Shown: one piece after another, positions 44,801 to 53,168 of the stretch
Layout of the letters: every line of letters begins with the position of its first letter
Numbering within the stretch: position 1 is the first letter of the stretch
Assembly (NCBI GenBank): GCA_964430505.1
Contig: CAYSGH010000016.1
Location: 1-64,000, forward strand
Length of the DNA: 64,000 nt
Direction: 5' to 3'
Origin: UBA6176 sp032119375
GTDB taxonomy: Bacteria > Verrucomicrobiota > Verrucomicrobiia > Limisphaerales > UBA9464
Program-made: the position numbers and the translations under genes
The notes under the pieces: generated by a model
Told to the model about the DNA's origin: nothing
What the model saw: only the letters and a program-made list of their open reading frames with translations
Databases searched by the model: none

Positions 44801-47800
44801 AGCTGAGGCCGTCGGGGTCGGACACGCGGGCGGTGACCACCACCGGCTGGCCGGCATCGGGCACGGCGGGCGCATGGGAAACGTTGTGGATGCCGGGGCC
44901 GGCGTTGGCAACGAGCCGGCTGTTCGGCTGTCCGGGCGTTCCCAGGTTGCGCGGGACCGCCATGCGCGCGGTCATCTCCAGGCCGCCGCCGCGCGTGCGC
45001 ATCAGCAACTCGGGCCAGCCCGCCACCCAACGGGCGCGCAGCCGCATCGTCCCGCGGACGTCGTTGTTGAGCCCTCCGCTGATCGGGGCACGAACGCAGT
45101 TCCGCCCGGCGTCGAGGTCGCCCGGGGCGATGACGCGCAGCACGCGGCTGCCCGCGAAGGCACCCGTGGCCTCCACGCGCGAACGCGAGTGGTGGCCGCC
45201 AAACGTCCAGCCAGTTGCGGCCGTGCCTGATCCAGCTTCAAAGCCGCCGTTGGACAGAAGGGCGAGGCCCGTCGGACCCAGGACCTCCACGTTGTCCACG
45301 AGGCATTCCCCAGCACCCAGCATCCCCAGGTGGACCCAGTCCGGCGTCTGCGAGCCGAACCGGAGCACGTCGTTCACAGAGAACTCCTGCCAAGGGGCCT
45401 TGCCCGACTCGTCGGAATCCGCCCAACTCGGCGCCCGCAACGGGTCGGCCCTCGGGTCGATCAACTCCAGGGACGAGCCGCCGCCATCGGCCCACTTGCC
45501 CCAGCGGCCCCCATCCCGCCATGCGACCTCTCCCACGGGGATCGCAACCGTGCGGGACGTCACCTCGCCGAGGTCGTTGGTGGACAAGATTTCGTCCGGC
45601 TTGGACAGCGTGATCCGTTCGCCGCGGTTGCGAAGGGAACCAGACCAGTTGCCGTGCACGATGGCAGGCGGAAGCGAGGTGTGGTTGGAGAGAAGCCGGG
45701 CGCGGTCGGCCCCCACCACGACGAAGCCGCCCGCCGGGACCGTCACGCCCTGCGGGAAGGTGAAGCTCACGGCGTCGGACAGGCGCCAGCCCGAGAGGTC
45801 CACGGGCGCCCCGGACCGGTTGTGCAGCTCGACAAACTCGTCGGCGTCGTCCTGCGAGATCGGGTTGTACATGATCTCGTTGATAACCATGTCCTCGAGG
45901 CGTCGCGGGTCATTGGCGGCCCCGGGCGTGCGGCCGGCCAGCCGGCGCGGCTCCGGAGCCCCGTCCGGCGCGCGGCCGAAGGAGACCCCGTTCTCCTGTG
46001 CATCGAGTCGGATCACGTCAACGACGCGCAGGCCATTGGAGCTGACCAGGAAGACCGTCTCGCCGGCCGCGTTCAGTCGGAAGCCGAGCGCCGACTCGTC
46101 CAAGGCGAGGAACGCGCGCGGAGCCAGCGTCGTGCCCGCCGGGAACCGGTACCGGTTGGTGCGGACGTCGTCGGTCAGCACCCACCCGTCGAGCGCGACG
46201 GGGTTGGGTCCCCGGTTGTACAGCTCCACGAAGTCCACCAACGGAGGGTCCGTGTGCGCGAGCAACTCGTTCAGGACGACGGCATCCGACGGGTCCACGA
46301 CGATCGGATCCGGCGCGCCGGGGTTGCCCCCACGGACGGCACTGGCGGCATAGGCTCGCGGGTCTGCCTCGCCGAAGCTCGGGTTCACCAGCACCAGCGA
46401 ATGGCCGGAGCCATCGGCCGCGACGGGCCACGGGGCGCGGTTGTCGTACTCGAGATACAGCTTCTGCGCGCCCAGCTCGTCGCGCAGCTCGATGACGTCG
46501 CCGCCGTTGTTCAGCGAGCCCGTGAACGGGCCGAGCACGCGCGCCAGGCCCGTGCGGGTCCTCGTCACGCCCGGGTCGGCCGAGACCACCAGGAACTGCC
46601 CGCCGGCAAGGTGTGTCCCCGGCGGGAAGGTGTAGGAAATGCCGCCTCGCAACGACCAGCCCGAGAGGTCCTCGGCGATGTCCGACGCGTTGAACACCTC
46701 GACGAACTCGGGGCCGGACCCCGGGCCGGACGCGGCCGGGTTGTAGTGGATTTCGCTGAGGACGACCCGCGTCCTCCGGCTGGAAACGCCCAGCCCCTCG
46801 CGCGTGGGCACGAAGGGTGCCGTCGTCGGGGCGGGCGCCGGGCCAAGGTCGGCAAACCTCGCGACGGCGGTGACGTCCGCGTTGCGTCCCGCCAGCGACA
46901 ACCCCACCGAGAGCTGGGCGGGCATCGCGGCATTGACGGCGCCCAGCTGTGTCCATCGCGATCCATCGAGGGAGGCAAAGCCCGTAAAGTCGTTCCCCAC
47001 TCGGCGCAGGCGCAGCCATGTGAACGGGTGGTTGACGGGGAAGCCGCCTCGAATCGAGGCCGCGTTGGCGACGGCGGAGGCGGCGTTGCGGGACTCAAAG
47101 AACACGCCGGCCCTGGGCGTGGACGCGAACACGCCGGCGAAGGGCGCGTTGCTGCCCAGGCCGGAGCGCGCCATCAACCCGGCCGTGGCAAACGGGTCCG
47201 CCGCGTCGAGCATCGTGACTCGCACGCGCAGGTCGAAGTTGCCACTGACGGCCTGCCATCCGAACCCGGCGACGTCCGCCGTGCCGCCGACGTCGCCGCC
47301 GCGCGCCGTCAGCTCGAAGGCCCCGGCGTCGGCCCGGACAACCGTCGCTCCGACGGCTTCGGAGCCGAGGTTGGCCGGGGACAACTCGGACGCGAAGAAG
47401 GCGATGGTGGCGTTGGCGGCCAGGGGGTTGGCGGCGGCAGCACGGTCGGTGACGCCGTTGACGGTGACGGTGTAGCGGGTCCCCACGGCGAGGTTGGCCA
47501 CGTTGAGCTGGATTCGCTGGGGCGCGTTGCCTTGGGCGGCAGACAGGAGCGTGGCGCCGCCGGTGATCTGGTAGGCGGACGCGAGCGGGAGGGACGACGG
47601 GAGAATGGGCTCGGAAAACTCCAGGACGACGGTGTCGAGGCCCACATTGTAGGCGCGGACCAGGGTGGGCGGCACGACGTCGGCCACCACGCCAAGGACG
47701 GCATCGGCGCTGGTGGTGCCGCCGATGTCATTGCCCACGACGACCGAGAACTGGGCCCCGTTGGCGGAGAGCGAGGCGGCGGGAAGGGTGAACGAGGCCG

Positions 47801-49661
47801 ACGTGGCGCCCGCGATGGGAACGCCGTTGCTCCGCCACTGCCACGAGGTGGCGTCGTTGTCCACCGTCGTCACCGAGAAGGAGACGGGGCGACCCTCGGT
47901 GATGGACTGGGAGGCGGGTTGCTGGGCGATGCGCGGCGGCGTCGCGGGCATGAGGATCAGGTAGTCGTAGTCGCCGCTGCTGGGGTTCATGCGCAGCGTG
48001 ACGGTGCCGCCCAACGAGAGGGTGCGGGTGGTGCCGGAGCCGTCGCGAAGGGGCACCAACCGGTTGGCCCCCCATGCGCCGGTGCCGTCCCCCACGAAGG
48101 TGCCGAGGTCCTGCACGGTTTGGTTGGCGACGTTCGGGGCCGATGTGACCCGCTGGAGACTGCCTTGCAAGGCTCCCGGCGAACCCTCGCCGTGGCTCAA
48201 CGCGGCGAGGACGCGGTAGCGGCCGAACGGGACGGTGCGCGTGTAGTTGTACCATTGCCCGCCACCAATCCAGCCCAGGCGGAAGTTGGTGGTCATGGTC
48301 CACGCGCCCTCGCCGCGCACGAGGTCGGGGTTCTCGGTCATGGGGATCCGCGAGTCGCCACGGTAAGCGGGGCTGGATCCGTCAGGAGAGCGGTTGAAGT
48401 CCACCCCGATCGTGGCAACACGGCCCGCGTAGGCTCCGCCCGTGTAGGGCATGACGGAGGCCACCGGAAGGGCCTGGCCGGCGTCGAAGTTGAAGTCCTC
48501 GGCCTCGATCAGGAACGGGCGGGTGGCGACCGTGGTGAGCGTGGCGCTCGTGTTGGGGGCGACCACGTTGGGCGTCTGCGCGCGGTCCGGGACGTTGTTG
48601 ACGGTCAGGACGTAGGTCGTGCCAGAGGTCAGGGCGGCGGTCGCGAGAAGGAGGCGGTTGGGGCCACTGGCCGGTTGCGAGACTCCGGTGACGGCCAGCG
48701 TGGGCGCCAAGCTGAAGCTGGCGGAAGCCGCCCCGGCCGGGGGACGAACGGGCTCGCTGAACACGAGCTCGACGGTCTTCTCGTCCGTGAACGTGGCCGA
48801 GACCAAGGTCGGGCGAGTGGTGTCGGCGGTGACCGTCAGGGTGGCGTTGGCGGACGCAACGGTGCCCAGCGCGTTGGTCAGCAGGGCGGAGAACACGGCG
48901 CCGTTGTCCGCCAGGGTGACGGGACCCACCACGAGGGTCTTGGCGGCCACTCCCGGAAGGGGGGTGCCATTCCGACGCCAGATCACCTGTGTCGGGCCTT
49001 GGTTGTCGTAATCGACCTGGAACGTCGCCGTGCCGCCCTCCACCACGGTCACGGGCTTGGGCTGGACGGAAACGCGCGGCGGCTGCGGGCTTTGCCCCCA
49101 CGCGATGAATTGGTCGAGGGGGATGGGCGCCTCGTCCTTGCCATCCGGACGCAACCACCGCACGGCGAGGTTGTCGCCGCCGCCGCCCTCCTTCTGGAGG
49201 GCCTCGACGTAGTACGTCCTCCCGGCCACGAGCGGGATGGCCTCGCTCTTCTGCTCCGCGCTTTGCTCCCAGGCGCGCGAGGGCGTCCAGCCACTAACCT
49301 GCGCGATCTGCCGACGGTTCGAGGGCGAGTCGTCCGTGCTCAGGAACAACGCCGAGGCGTCGTCGCTCGCAATCCAGAACGTGTAGTTCCCCGTCAATGG
49401 CGCGATGAAGGTCGCCCGGAGACGCTGGCCGTAGTTGTCGTTCCAGTCCGTGGGCGCCTCGAACAACGCCGTCAACGTCTCCGTCAGCGACGGGTTCGCC
49501 GGGTAGGCCGGGTTGTTCGTCAGGTCGGGCAAGGAACTGCCACCAATCCCGAACCAGACCTCGCGCAACATGCTGCCCGCGCGGCCGACCGGGGTGGATG
49601 CCAACGCCAACCCGAGCAGCAGCCACGACACCCATCGCAACCGACAAAGGGAATGCTTCAT
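38853..49661 (-). CDS. giant secreted CotH / lamin-tail / cadherin-repeat protein
   Basis: About 3,602 residues, starting with a signal peptide (CRLRWVSWLLLGLALASTP). In order: PA14-like domain (about 49580-49100), Ig-like domain, Big_5-like domain, CBM6-like region (FLIEAEDFNFDAG), a second Ig/Big_5 pair, a lectin-like region, three lamin-tail domains (46770-45450; for example VVLSEIHYNP, MVINEIMYNP), a CotH kinase-like domain (44950-43400), three more lamin-tail domains (43150-41740), four cadherin/He_PIG-like repeats each opening N-x-P-P (41720-40560), a seventh lamin-tail domain, a jelly-roll-like region and an eighth lamin-tail domain, then a C-terminal module ending FRAVEVR. The CotH part keeps GNGGEEPTFLRNQ, GNWDTWGTGN, QNKYVYY and LPWDMDWVLG, plausible metal/ATP-site acids. 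No LPXTG or T9SS signal recognised. Probably cell-surface or extracellular; adhesion or protein phosphorylation are guesses. Confidence 0.9.
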   Translation of the reverse strand: MKHSLCRLRWVSWLLLGLALASTPVGRAGSMLREVWFGIGGSSLPDLTNNPAYPANPSLTETLTALFEAPTDWNDNYGQRLRATFIAPLTGNYTFWIASDDASALFLSTDDSPSNRRQIAQVSGWTPSRAWEQSAEQKSEAIPLVAGRTYYVEALQKEGGGGDNLAVRWLRPDGKDEAPIPLDQFIAWGQSPQPPRVSVQPKPVTVVEGGTATFQVDYDNQGPTQVIWRRNGTPLPGVAAKTLVVGPVTLADNGAVFSALLTNALGTVASANATLTVTADTTRPTLVSATFTDEKTVELVFSEPVRPPAGAASASFSLAPTLAVTGVSQPASGPNRLLLATAALTSGTTYVLTVNNVPDRAQTPNVVAPNTSATLTTVATRPFLIEAEDFNFDAGQALPVASVMPYTGGAYAGRVATIGVDFNRSPDGSSPAYRGDSRIPMTENPDLVRGEGAWTMTTNFRLGWIGGGQWYNYTRTVPFGRYRVLAALSHGEGSPGALQGSLQRVTSAPNVANQTVQDLGTFVGDGTGAWGANRLVPLRDGSGTTRTLSLGGTVTLRMNPSSGDYDYLILMPATPPRIAQQPASQSITEGRPVSFSVTTVDNDATSWQWRSNGVPIAGATSASFTLPAASLSANGAQFSVVVGNDIGGTTSADAVLGVVADVVPPTLVRAYNVGLDTVVLEFSEPILPSSLPLASAYQITGGATLLSAAQGNAPQRIQLNVANLAVGTRYTVTVNGVTDRAAAANPLAANATIAFFASELSPANLGSEAVGATVVRADAGAFELTARGGDVGGTADVAGFGWQAVSGNFDLRVRVTMLDAADPFATAGLMARSGLGSNAPFAGVFASTPRAGVFFESRNAASAVANAASIRGGFPVNHPFTWLRLRRVGNDFTGFASLDGSRWTQLGAVNAAMPAQLSVGLSLAGRNADVTAVARFADLGPAPAPTTAPFVPTREGLGVSSRRTRVVLSEIHYNPAASGPGSGPEFVEVFNASDIAEDLSGWSLRGGISYTFPPGTHLAGGQFLVVSADPGVTRTRTGLARVLGPFTGSLNNGGDVIELRDELGAQKLYLEYDNRAPWPVAADGSGHSLVLVNPSFGEADPRAYAASAVRGGNPGAPDPIVVDPSDAVVLNELLAHTDPPLVDFVELYNRGPNPVALDGWVLTDDVRTNRYRFPAGTTLAPRAFLALDESALGFRLNAAGETVFLVSSNGLRVVDVIRLDAQENGVSFGRAPDGAPEPRRLAGRTPGAANDPRRLEDMVINEIMYNPISQDDADEFVELHNRSGAPVDLSGWRLSDAVSFTFPQGVTVPAGGFVVVGADRARLLSNHTSLPPAIVHGNWSGSLRNRGERITLSKPDEILSTNDLGEVTSRTVAIPVGEVAWRDGGRWGKWADGGGSSLELIDPRADPLRAPSWADSDESGKAPWQEFSVNDVLRFGSQTPDWVHLGMLGAGECLVDNVEVLGPTGLALLSNGGFEAGSGTAATGWTFGGHHSRSRVEATGAFAGSRVLRVIAPGDLDAGRNCVRAPISGGLNNDVRGTMRLRARWVAGWPELLMRTRGGGLEMTARMAVPRNLGTPGQPNSRLVANAGPGIHNVSHAPAVPDAGQPVVVTARVSDPDGLSSVNLRFRSGSTGAFSTTAMRDDGLLGDAVAGDGVWSATITGRSAGSLVQFRIEAADGAPSVAWSTFPSGPVIAGLPAVAEANVRWGDPVPFGTYEHIHSWTTPEVDNALNADGLDNTFRDGTLVHGNVRVIYNAGIRRKGSPFTGQADFAVTVPRDDRLLGVTDRVFGLTGNGGEEPTFLRNQMAQWFTRRMGLPYLHAHYIRFFRNGNPHGAVGEDLEQPNNNYAEAWYPDAPEGDLHKVAFWFEFNSGGGFDVVGADLGDYRNPNGQFNLSRYRWNWQGRPNGTTANDFTNFLALVSAANNRSTNYEAVVSNVADMEQWMTMFALDGCMGNWDTWGTGNSQNKYVYYPPGGRWVILPWDMDWVLGAGDGPGRRLFDGNDGNVNYMFAWPAFRRMAWRAYAQAVAGPFQPSQYQPQFDARSASLAFNRINASGPLGIASYLDARREVVRQQIAASDAASFAITVPANGTLASPTPVATVEGIAPFAAADILVNGRTVPTEWIDPQRFRLRIPLSAATNALVLTATDRSGHAIPGMAANVTVTYAGAFQRASDFVVLNEVQYNGPASGTSFVELHNRSTSSAFDLSGFDLEGVGYTFPPGSVLAPGAFLVLARDRVAFASAYGASVPVFGEFPGSLDNGGERIALWQNVGTNRVLVTDVRYDNRLPWPTNADGLGPSLQLIDPSRGSWRVGNWATTATNAANAATPGRANATAQSLAAFPSLWLNEVLPGNLSGPADNFGDRDPFIEIINTGPAAVSLSGLFLSDSVTNLVQWAFPAGLSIPAGGILTVWADGEPGESTATIPHTSFRLNPTNGVVALSRRQGTANAPAAIDYLAWDLLPQGRAFGSVPDGEPRTRRILFNPTPGGTNDPSTPRVDVFINEFMAQNTRTVTDPADGDFDDWIELHNAGTQPVDLAGYYLTDNLTNALASMFRIPGGYAIPPGGFLLVWADNETAQNQPTNAGLHAAFALARSGEQIGLFDPAGNLVDGFSFTAQTNDVSMGRFPDASAPPLFAMESPTPGAANVIAGANRPPVLNPVASLNVPEQAEATFTAVASDPDAGQSFAFSLGSDAPPGSSIHPVTGAFRWTPSESDGPGTFSFLVRATDNGAPPRTGTTRVAINVAEVNRPPVVPEVTEANAGEGQLLSIGLPASDPDLPANTLAFAVDGPVPDGLSLSPTGQLTWIPDESRGGSVVTVAFRVTDNGTPPLSATGLVRVNVAEVNNPPNFPQPAPVTIDELTRLDLPLVAADPEGSPVRFSLEGTVPAGLAIDASAGRISWTPTEAQGPGSYVVLVRARDTSPEQASVVREVLINVREVNQPPVLAPVPVLVVDEGQRIAVRAVASDADLPRQTLRFSLEPGAPAGATINPETGDLEWRLPDDMGASTNRVTVRVTDDAMPNLSATRVVEVVTRARPKLVINEVLRRPQTPGTQFIEIFNRSTNTPWDISGMELVGSSIRFAFPSGTVLAPAAQVVVVQNVAAFRAAFGNGPNVAGAWTGGLGTQFDSIVLRTPASASQPSEILDRLDYDSGYPWAGGTAATNASLQLVDARQDRNRPGNWAVSGAFTGSRNLIRFTDAWRYFQDGPPVSGTNWRTAGFNDSAWFSGEGLHYVENAALPTNKTTALALGQSTYYFRRKVTLPALPPDASLQLTVCLDDGYVLWINGRRAHSLGMDESVDPTHDTFANRVVGDAAFEGPFTLPASLLVPGENTFAVEVHQANVGSSDVVFGLELVLQGGSNSPSTPGAPNNVVASLPEFPPLRINEVVARNTSGLADATGTTEPWIEIVNTSAFPVALDGVFLSDADVAPFKWPFPQGATLPPLGYLVVFADGEPEQSRPNELHANFRLPLTGGAQLRLALTRSVNGQANTIDWFTAQIPSALNTAVGLQPDGAAGSYVVAKPTPMASNGEPASGEPTFGIPTFGPDGRVTLQLRGTPGRRYRIESSTDLGSWWSEAEWTATSSGLTFSVDAGAADQPVLFRAVEVR

Positions 49662-49736
49662 GTGAAACCAAGGCTGAATCAGCACAAACCGTGCTAGGAA
49701 ACTCCAACGCCGACACCGCCAGACTGCGGACAAGCC

Positions 49737-50243
49737 TTACGACGTCAAACCGTCGCCCGGGGCCAGATCGCAGGCCGCGACGGCGTCCCCCACGCGCGCC
49801 TCGCCCGACTCCAACACGACGGCGATGACCCCTTGGCAAGGCGGCTCCATCAACGCGCGCAGGCCCGGTTGCATGGCGTCCATCTTCGCGCAGGGGTCTC
49901 GATGCTGGACCACCTCCAGCCGCATCGTCCCCACGCGCAAGTCCTTCCCCACCAAGGCCGAAAGATCAATCCCCTCCGTCTCGATGTTGGCCCGCGCCTG
50001 GCCGGGCTCGATGGGGCCGCAGCCCAGCCGCGCCGCATGGGCCGCCAAAACCTCCCGCTCGATCAAGGTCACCTGCCTGCGGCCCGGCTGGCCCGTGCGG
50101 CGGCTCCGTCGGCCATAGTACCGCCTGTCTCCAACGAGACCCTTGCCCGCAACCGCCTTCACCTCGGTCACCGAGACCAACGGAGCCCCGCCCTGGGCAG
50201 GGTGAAGGTGCAAGGAAGAGATCCTGCCGGGGGCGGGTCTCAT
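49737..50243 (-). CDS. MOSC domain protein
   Basis: A 168-residue stand-alone MOSC domain. It shows VTEVKAVAGKGLVGDRRYYG, QVTLIEREVL, RANIETEGIDLSALVGKDL, LRVGTMRLEVVQHRDPCAKM and VLESGEARVGD, the order seen in molybdenum cofactor sulfurase C-terminal relatives. Such proteins bind molybdopterin or related ligands; target unknown here. The ATG overlaps the upstream HupE-like stop by four bases (ATGA). Confidence 0.88.
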   Translation of the reverse strand: MRPAPGRISSLHLHPAQGGAPLVSVTEVKAVAGKGLVGDRRYYGRRSRRTGQPGRRQVTLIEREVLAAHAARLGCGPIEPGQARANIETEGIDLSALVGKDLRVGTMRLEVVQHRDPCAKMDAMQPGLRALMEPPCQGVIAVVLESGEARVGDAVAACDLAPGDGLTS

Positions 50244-51619
50244 GCGTTGCGCAACGCCGCCCAGAGATACCACGCGCCACCCGCCGACACGAGCAGCGAG
50301 CCCCAGAGGTAAATCTGGGCGGAAAGCCTCCCGGGCAAAGACGGCGACCCGGAAGTGGGATCCGTCCCCACGTGTCGCTCGAGCGCCTTGAGGATCCCGA
50401 ACATTGGTGCGCCAAACGCCAGATGCCCCAGCTCGACCCCCAGGCTGAAGGCCACAATGGGCACCGCCAACCCCAAGCCCGAGGCTTTGCCCAGCCCATC
50501 CGCCAGCCCCCCGGCAAAACCGATGCCATGGATCAGTCCAAAGCCAAACGCCACGAGCATGCGCCCGAGGCCCTGGGCGTGCCCGGGAGCCAGCAGGTTC
50601 TCCAGCCCCACCACCACGATGCTCCCGGCAATGACAGGCTCGACGATCCAAGAGGGCATCGACAACCACCCCACCGTCGACAGCGTCACCGTGATCGAGT
50701 GCGCCACCGTGAAGACGCCGATGATCGCCAACAGACGCCTCCAACTCTTTGCCGCCAACGTCAACGCCGCCAGGAACATCAGGTGGTCGTATCCCGACGC
50801 CACGTGGTGCAGCCCATGGCGCAGGAACCCCACGAATCCCGATACCGTCGGGGCGGCGTCTGCCGGCGCGTCCATCAGGGAAACTCCCGGCGCCGACGGC
50901 GTGGCGGAAGCCGGCGCGGCGGCCGGGACTCCAGCGCCCGCCGACGAGGCCGGTGCTCCCGGCGACGGCTCCGGAGCCCGCTCGTTGGCCATCGCAGCCA
51001 GCGTGACCTCGACATCCTGACCGACCCGCACGACCCCCTCGCCCAACACGCGTCGAAGGGGGTCCGTCACCGCAAGCACATGGGAGACATCCCAGGGAAT
51101 GCCGGGCGCAAAGCTCAGCCCCTTCAGCACGTCATGGGCAAACCGCAGGAGCACAGGTCCCGGAGCCGGCGGGATTTCAGCCGCCAGATCATACGCTGCA
51201 TGACGTCGCTCGGGCGCCTCGTCGTCGGTGCCCGTCCCGACCTCCCCCACGAGGAGCGTGTAGTCGAGCACCTCGATCGGCAGCCGCGCTCCTCGGGCGA
51301 ACACATGCAGGTGCTCCGAGACATAGGCCGCATGGTTGGAAAGGGCCAAGATCACCGACGCTGGATGCAGCAGTTGCGTCGGCTTCAGGCCTTGGATGAC
51401 GGCCACCTCGCGCAACGTGACCGTGGCTCGCATCGCCAGTCGATTGGACACCGCCACCACCTGCCAGCGGTTTTGCAAGAAGGGGTGGGCTTGGACCGGG
51501 TTCAGTGCCACCGCCATCGCCACGGCCAGCAGCATCCACACCGGCAACAGGACCCGCGTTCTCCAGCCTTGCCGCTCGCATCGCGTCCGACCTCCAACCA
51601 CTCCTTCATCCACATCCAT
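50240..51619 (-). CDS. HupE/UreJ-like membrane protein
   Basis: About 459 residues. A signal or first membrane segment (VWMLLAVAMAVALNPVQA) precedes a roughly 200-residue exported domain, an Ala/Pro-rich linker, then six or so membrane helices with the HupE motifs GLHHVASGYDHLMFLAAL, FTVAHSITVTLST, FGLIHGIGFAGGL and LGVELGHLAFGAP, rich in His. HupE-type proteins transport Ni or Co; the two-part architecture (HupE_UreJ_2) also occurs far from hydrogenase genes, as here. A GAAGGGA ribosome site supports the ATG at 51619. Confidence 0.85.
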   Translation of the reverse strand: MDVDEGVVGGRTRCERQGWRTRVLLPVWMLLAVAMAVALNPVQAHPFLQNRWQVVAVSNRLAMRATVTLREVAVIQGLKPTQLLHPASVILALSNHAAYVSEHLHVFARGARLPIEVLDYTLLVGEVGTGTDDEAPERRHAAYDLAAEIPPAPGPVLLRFAHDVLKGLSFAPGIPWDVSHVLAVTDPLRRVLGEGVVRVGQDVEVTLAAMANERAPEPSPGAPASSAGAGVPAAAPASATPSAPGVSLMDAPADAAPTVSGFVGFLRHGLHHVASGYDHLMFLAALTLAAKSWRRLLAIIGVFTVAHSITVTLSTVGWLSMPSWIVEPVIAGSIVVVGLENLLAPGHAQGLGRMLVAFGFGLIHGIGFAGGLADGLGKASGLGLAVPIVAFSLGVELGHLAFGAPMFGILKALERHVGTDPTSGSPSLPGRLSAQIYLWGSLLVSAGGAWYLWAALRNA

Positions 51620-51631
51620 CGGCTTCCCTTC

Positions 51632-52414
51632 TCATCCAATCGACAGCGCGTGTCGCCCCTTGCGCCTCAGCAGCCGCACCGGCGCGCCAAAGGTCTCGGA
51701 GAGCAGCCGGGTGCGCAGCGTCGTGGCCATCGGCCCGGCAGCCACCACCGCCCCCTCCCGCAACAGCAAAACGTGGCGAAAGCACGGGACGATCTCCTCG
51801 ACGTGATGCGTGACGAGCACGAGGGACGGTCCGTCCGGCGTGGCTGCGAGGCGCTCCACGAAGCCGAGGAACAACTCGCGCGCGACGGGATCCAACCCCG
51901 CACAGGGCTCGTCGAGGATGAGCAGGCGGGGCCGCGGCATCAGGGCACGGGCGATGAGGACCCGTTGCCGCTCGCCCTGCGACAAGACCGCCCAGGGCCG
52001 CTTCTCGAGGTGCAGGCATTCGACCTGGTCCAGCAGTTCCAACGCGCGCCTCCGGTCGGTGGGGCTGGGCCTCCCCCAAAAGTCGATCATCGCGTGCTTG
52101 CCGCTGGCCACGGTCTCCAAGGCGGGCTCCGTGTCGGCCATCATCTGGCGGATGGACGAGGAGACGATGCCCACCTGAAGCCGGAGCTGGCGCCAGTCCG
52201 ACTCCCCATAACGTTCGCCCAGCAGGTCGATGTCGCCGGACGTGGGCATGAAGTAGCCGGTGAGCGCGGCCAGCAGGGACGTCTTGCCGCAGCCATTCGG
52301 GCCGAGGATCACCCAATGCTCGCCGGGCATCACGCGCCACGAGACGTCGCGCAGGATGGCGGTGCCATCGCGCTGGATGGAAAGCGACTGGATGTCGAGG
52401 ACGGCGGTGCTCAC
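51632..52414 (-). CDS. stand-alone ABC transporter-type ATPase (YlmA/ModF-like)
   Basis: A 260-residue ATPase with Walker A LGPNGCGKTSLLAAL, Q-loop region, signature LSQGERQRVLIARALM, Walker B LLILDEPCAGLDP and H-loop VLVTHHVEE. No permease or binding protein gene is adjacent, consistent with the YlmA/PhrA-like group of cytoplasmic ABC ATPases. Start is a GTG at 52414 that overlaps the methyltransferase stop (GTGA); the ATPase follows 12 bases before the HupE-like gene. Confidence 0.9.
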   Translation of the reverse strand: MSTAVLDIQSLSIQRDGTAILRDVSWRVMPGEHWVILGPNGCGKTSLLAALTGYFMPTSGDIDLLGERYGESDWRQLRLQVGIVSSSIRQMMADTEPALETVASGKHAMIDFWGRPSPTDRRRALELLDQVECLHLEKRPWAVLSQGERQRVLIARALMPRPRLLILDEPCAGLDPVARELFLGFVERLAATPDGPSLVLVTHHVEEIVPCFRHVLLLREGAVVAAGPMATTLRTRLLSETFGAPVRLLRRKGRHALSIG

Positions 52415-53151
52415 TTGCGGAGGTAATCCAGGATCTGGCCCGGGAAGTAGGGCAGCGCACGCGCCACCTCCCTGAGCATGCGGGGGCTCATCTGGGACGG
52501 AACGGTGGCGCGCACGTAGGCGCGAGGGTGAACCAAGTCGCGCGGCCATGGGCGGGCCGCCTGCTCCGCCATGGGGAAGTCCGGAAGCCGCGGCGTCCGC
52601 ACAAAGGCAAACATGTTCTGGACATACCACCACGCCACGTCCTCGCGTTCCCAGAGCTGCCACCGAAGGCAGTCGATGGGCGTGAACCCCTTCTTTTCAA
52701 AAAGCGGGAGCCAATAGCTGGGCCATTGCTCGTTCACGTGGTGCGTCCCCCCCTGTCCGGGGACGGCGGCGCTGAAGACGACCACGTCGCCCAGGTCGCA
52801 AAGGTTCGATACAAACGACGGGCCGCGGGACGGATCGAGGTGCTCGGCGACTTCCAGGCAGTTCACCAGGTCGAAGCGCCGGCCCAACGCCAGCGGCTGG
52901 GACAGGTCCCGGCGCTCGAAGCGGTCCGGCGGGATGAGAAGCTGCTCGTCCCGAACCACGTGGCCATCGATGCCTAGGACCTCGCACCCGGCCTCCGCGT
53001 ACGCTCGCGCCCAGGTTCCGGAACCGCATCCGACGTCCACGACGGAACGCGCCGGGAACATCCGGAGGACCAAGGGCACGACGGCCCGGGCGGAGGTGGC
53101 CGAATCCTCCTTGAGGCCCTCATAGTAACGGCTGGAATAGGGAGAGGGCAT
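52411..53151 (-). CDS. SAM-dependent methyltransferase
   Basis: A 246-residue class I methyltransferase. Motif I SVVDVGCGSGTWARAYAEAG, acidic residue in EVLGIDGHVV, motif IV DLVNCLEVAEHLDPSRG, and HHVNEQWPSYWLPLFEKKGF. The C-terminal half has VAWWYVQNMFAFVR. The ubiE/Coq3-like pattern HLD suggests a small-molecule substrate; substrate unknown. Situated 17 bases after glcF and overlapping the ABC ATPase gene. Confidence 0.85.
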   Translation of the reverse strand: MPSPYSSRYYEGLKEDSATSARAVVPLVLRMFPARSVVDVGCGSGTWARAYAEAGCEVLGIDGHVVRDEQLLIPPDRFERRDLSQPLALGRRFDLVNCLEVAEHLDPSRGPSFVSNLCDLGDVVVFSAAVPGQGGTHHVNEQWPSYWLPLFEKKGFTPIDCLRWQLWEREDVAWWYVQNMFAFVRTPRLPDFPMAEQAARPWPRDLVHPRAYVRATVPSQMSPRMLREVARALPYFPGQILDYLRK

Positions 53152-53168
53152 GGTCCGGGGCTCGGGCT

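Noticed and set aside
41265..45230. A 1,321-codon open frame on the plus strand
   Set aside because: Same shadow effect over the CotH and lamin-tail part of the giant gene.
45330..49697. A 1,455-codon open frame on the plus strand opposite the giant gene
   Set aside because: Long antisense frames are expected in very GC-rich coding DNA; the product is Arg/Gly/His-rich without domains, while the minus strand has clear lamin-tail and CotH motifs.
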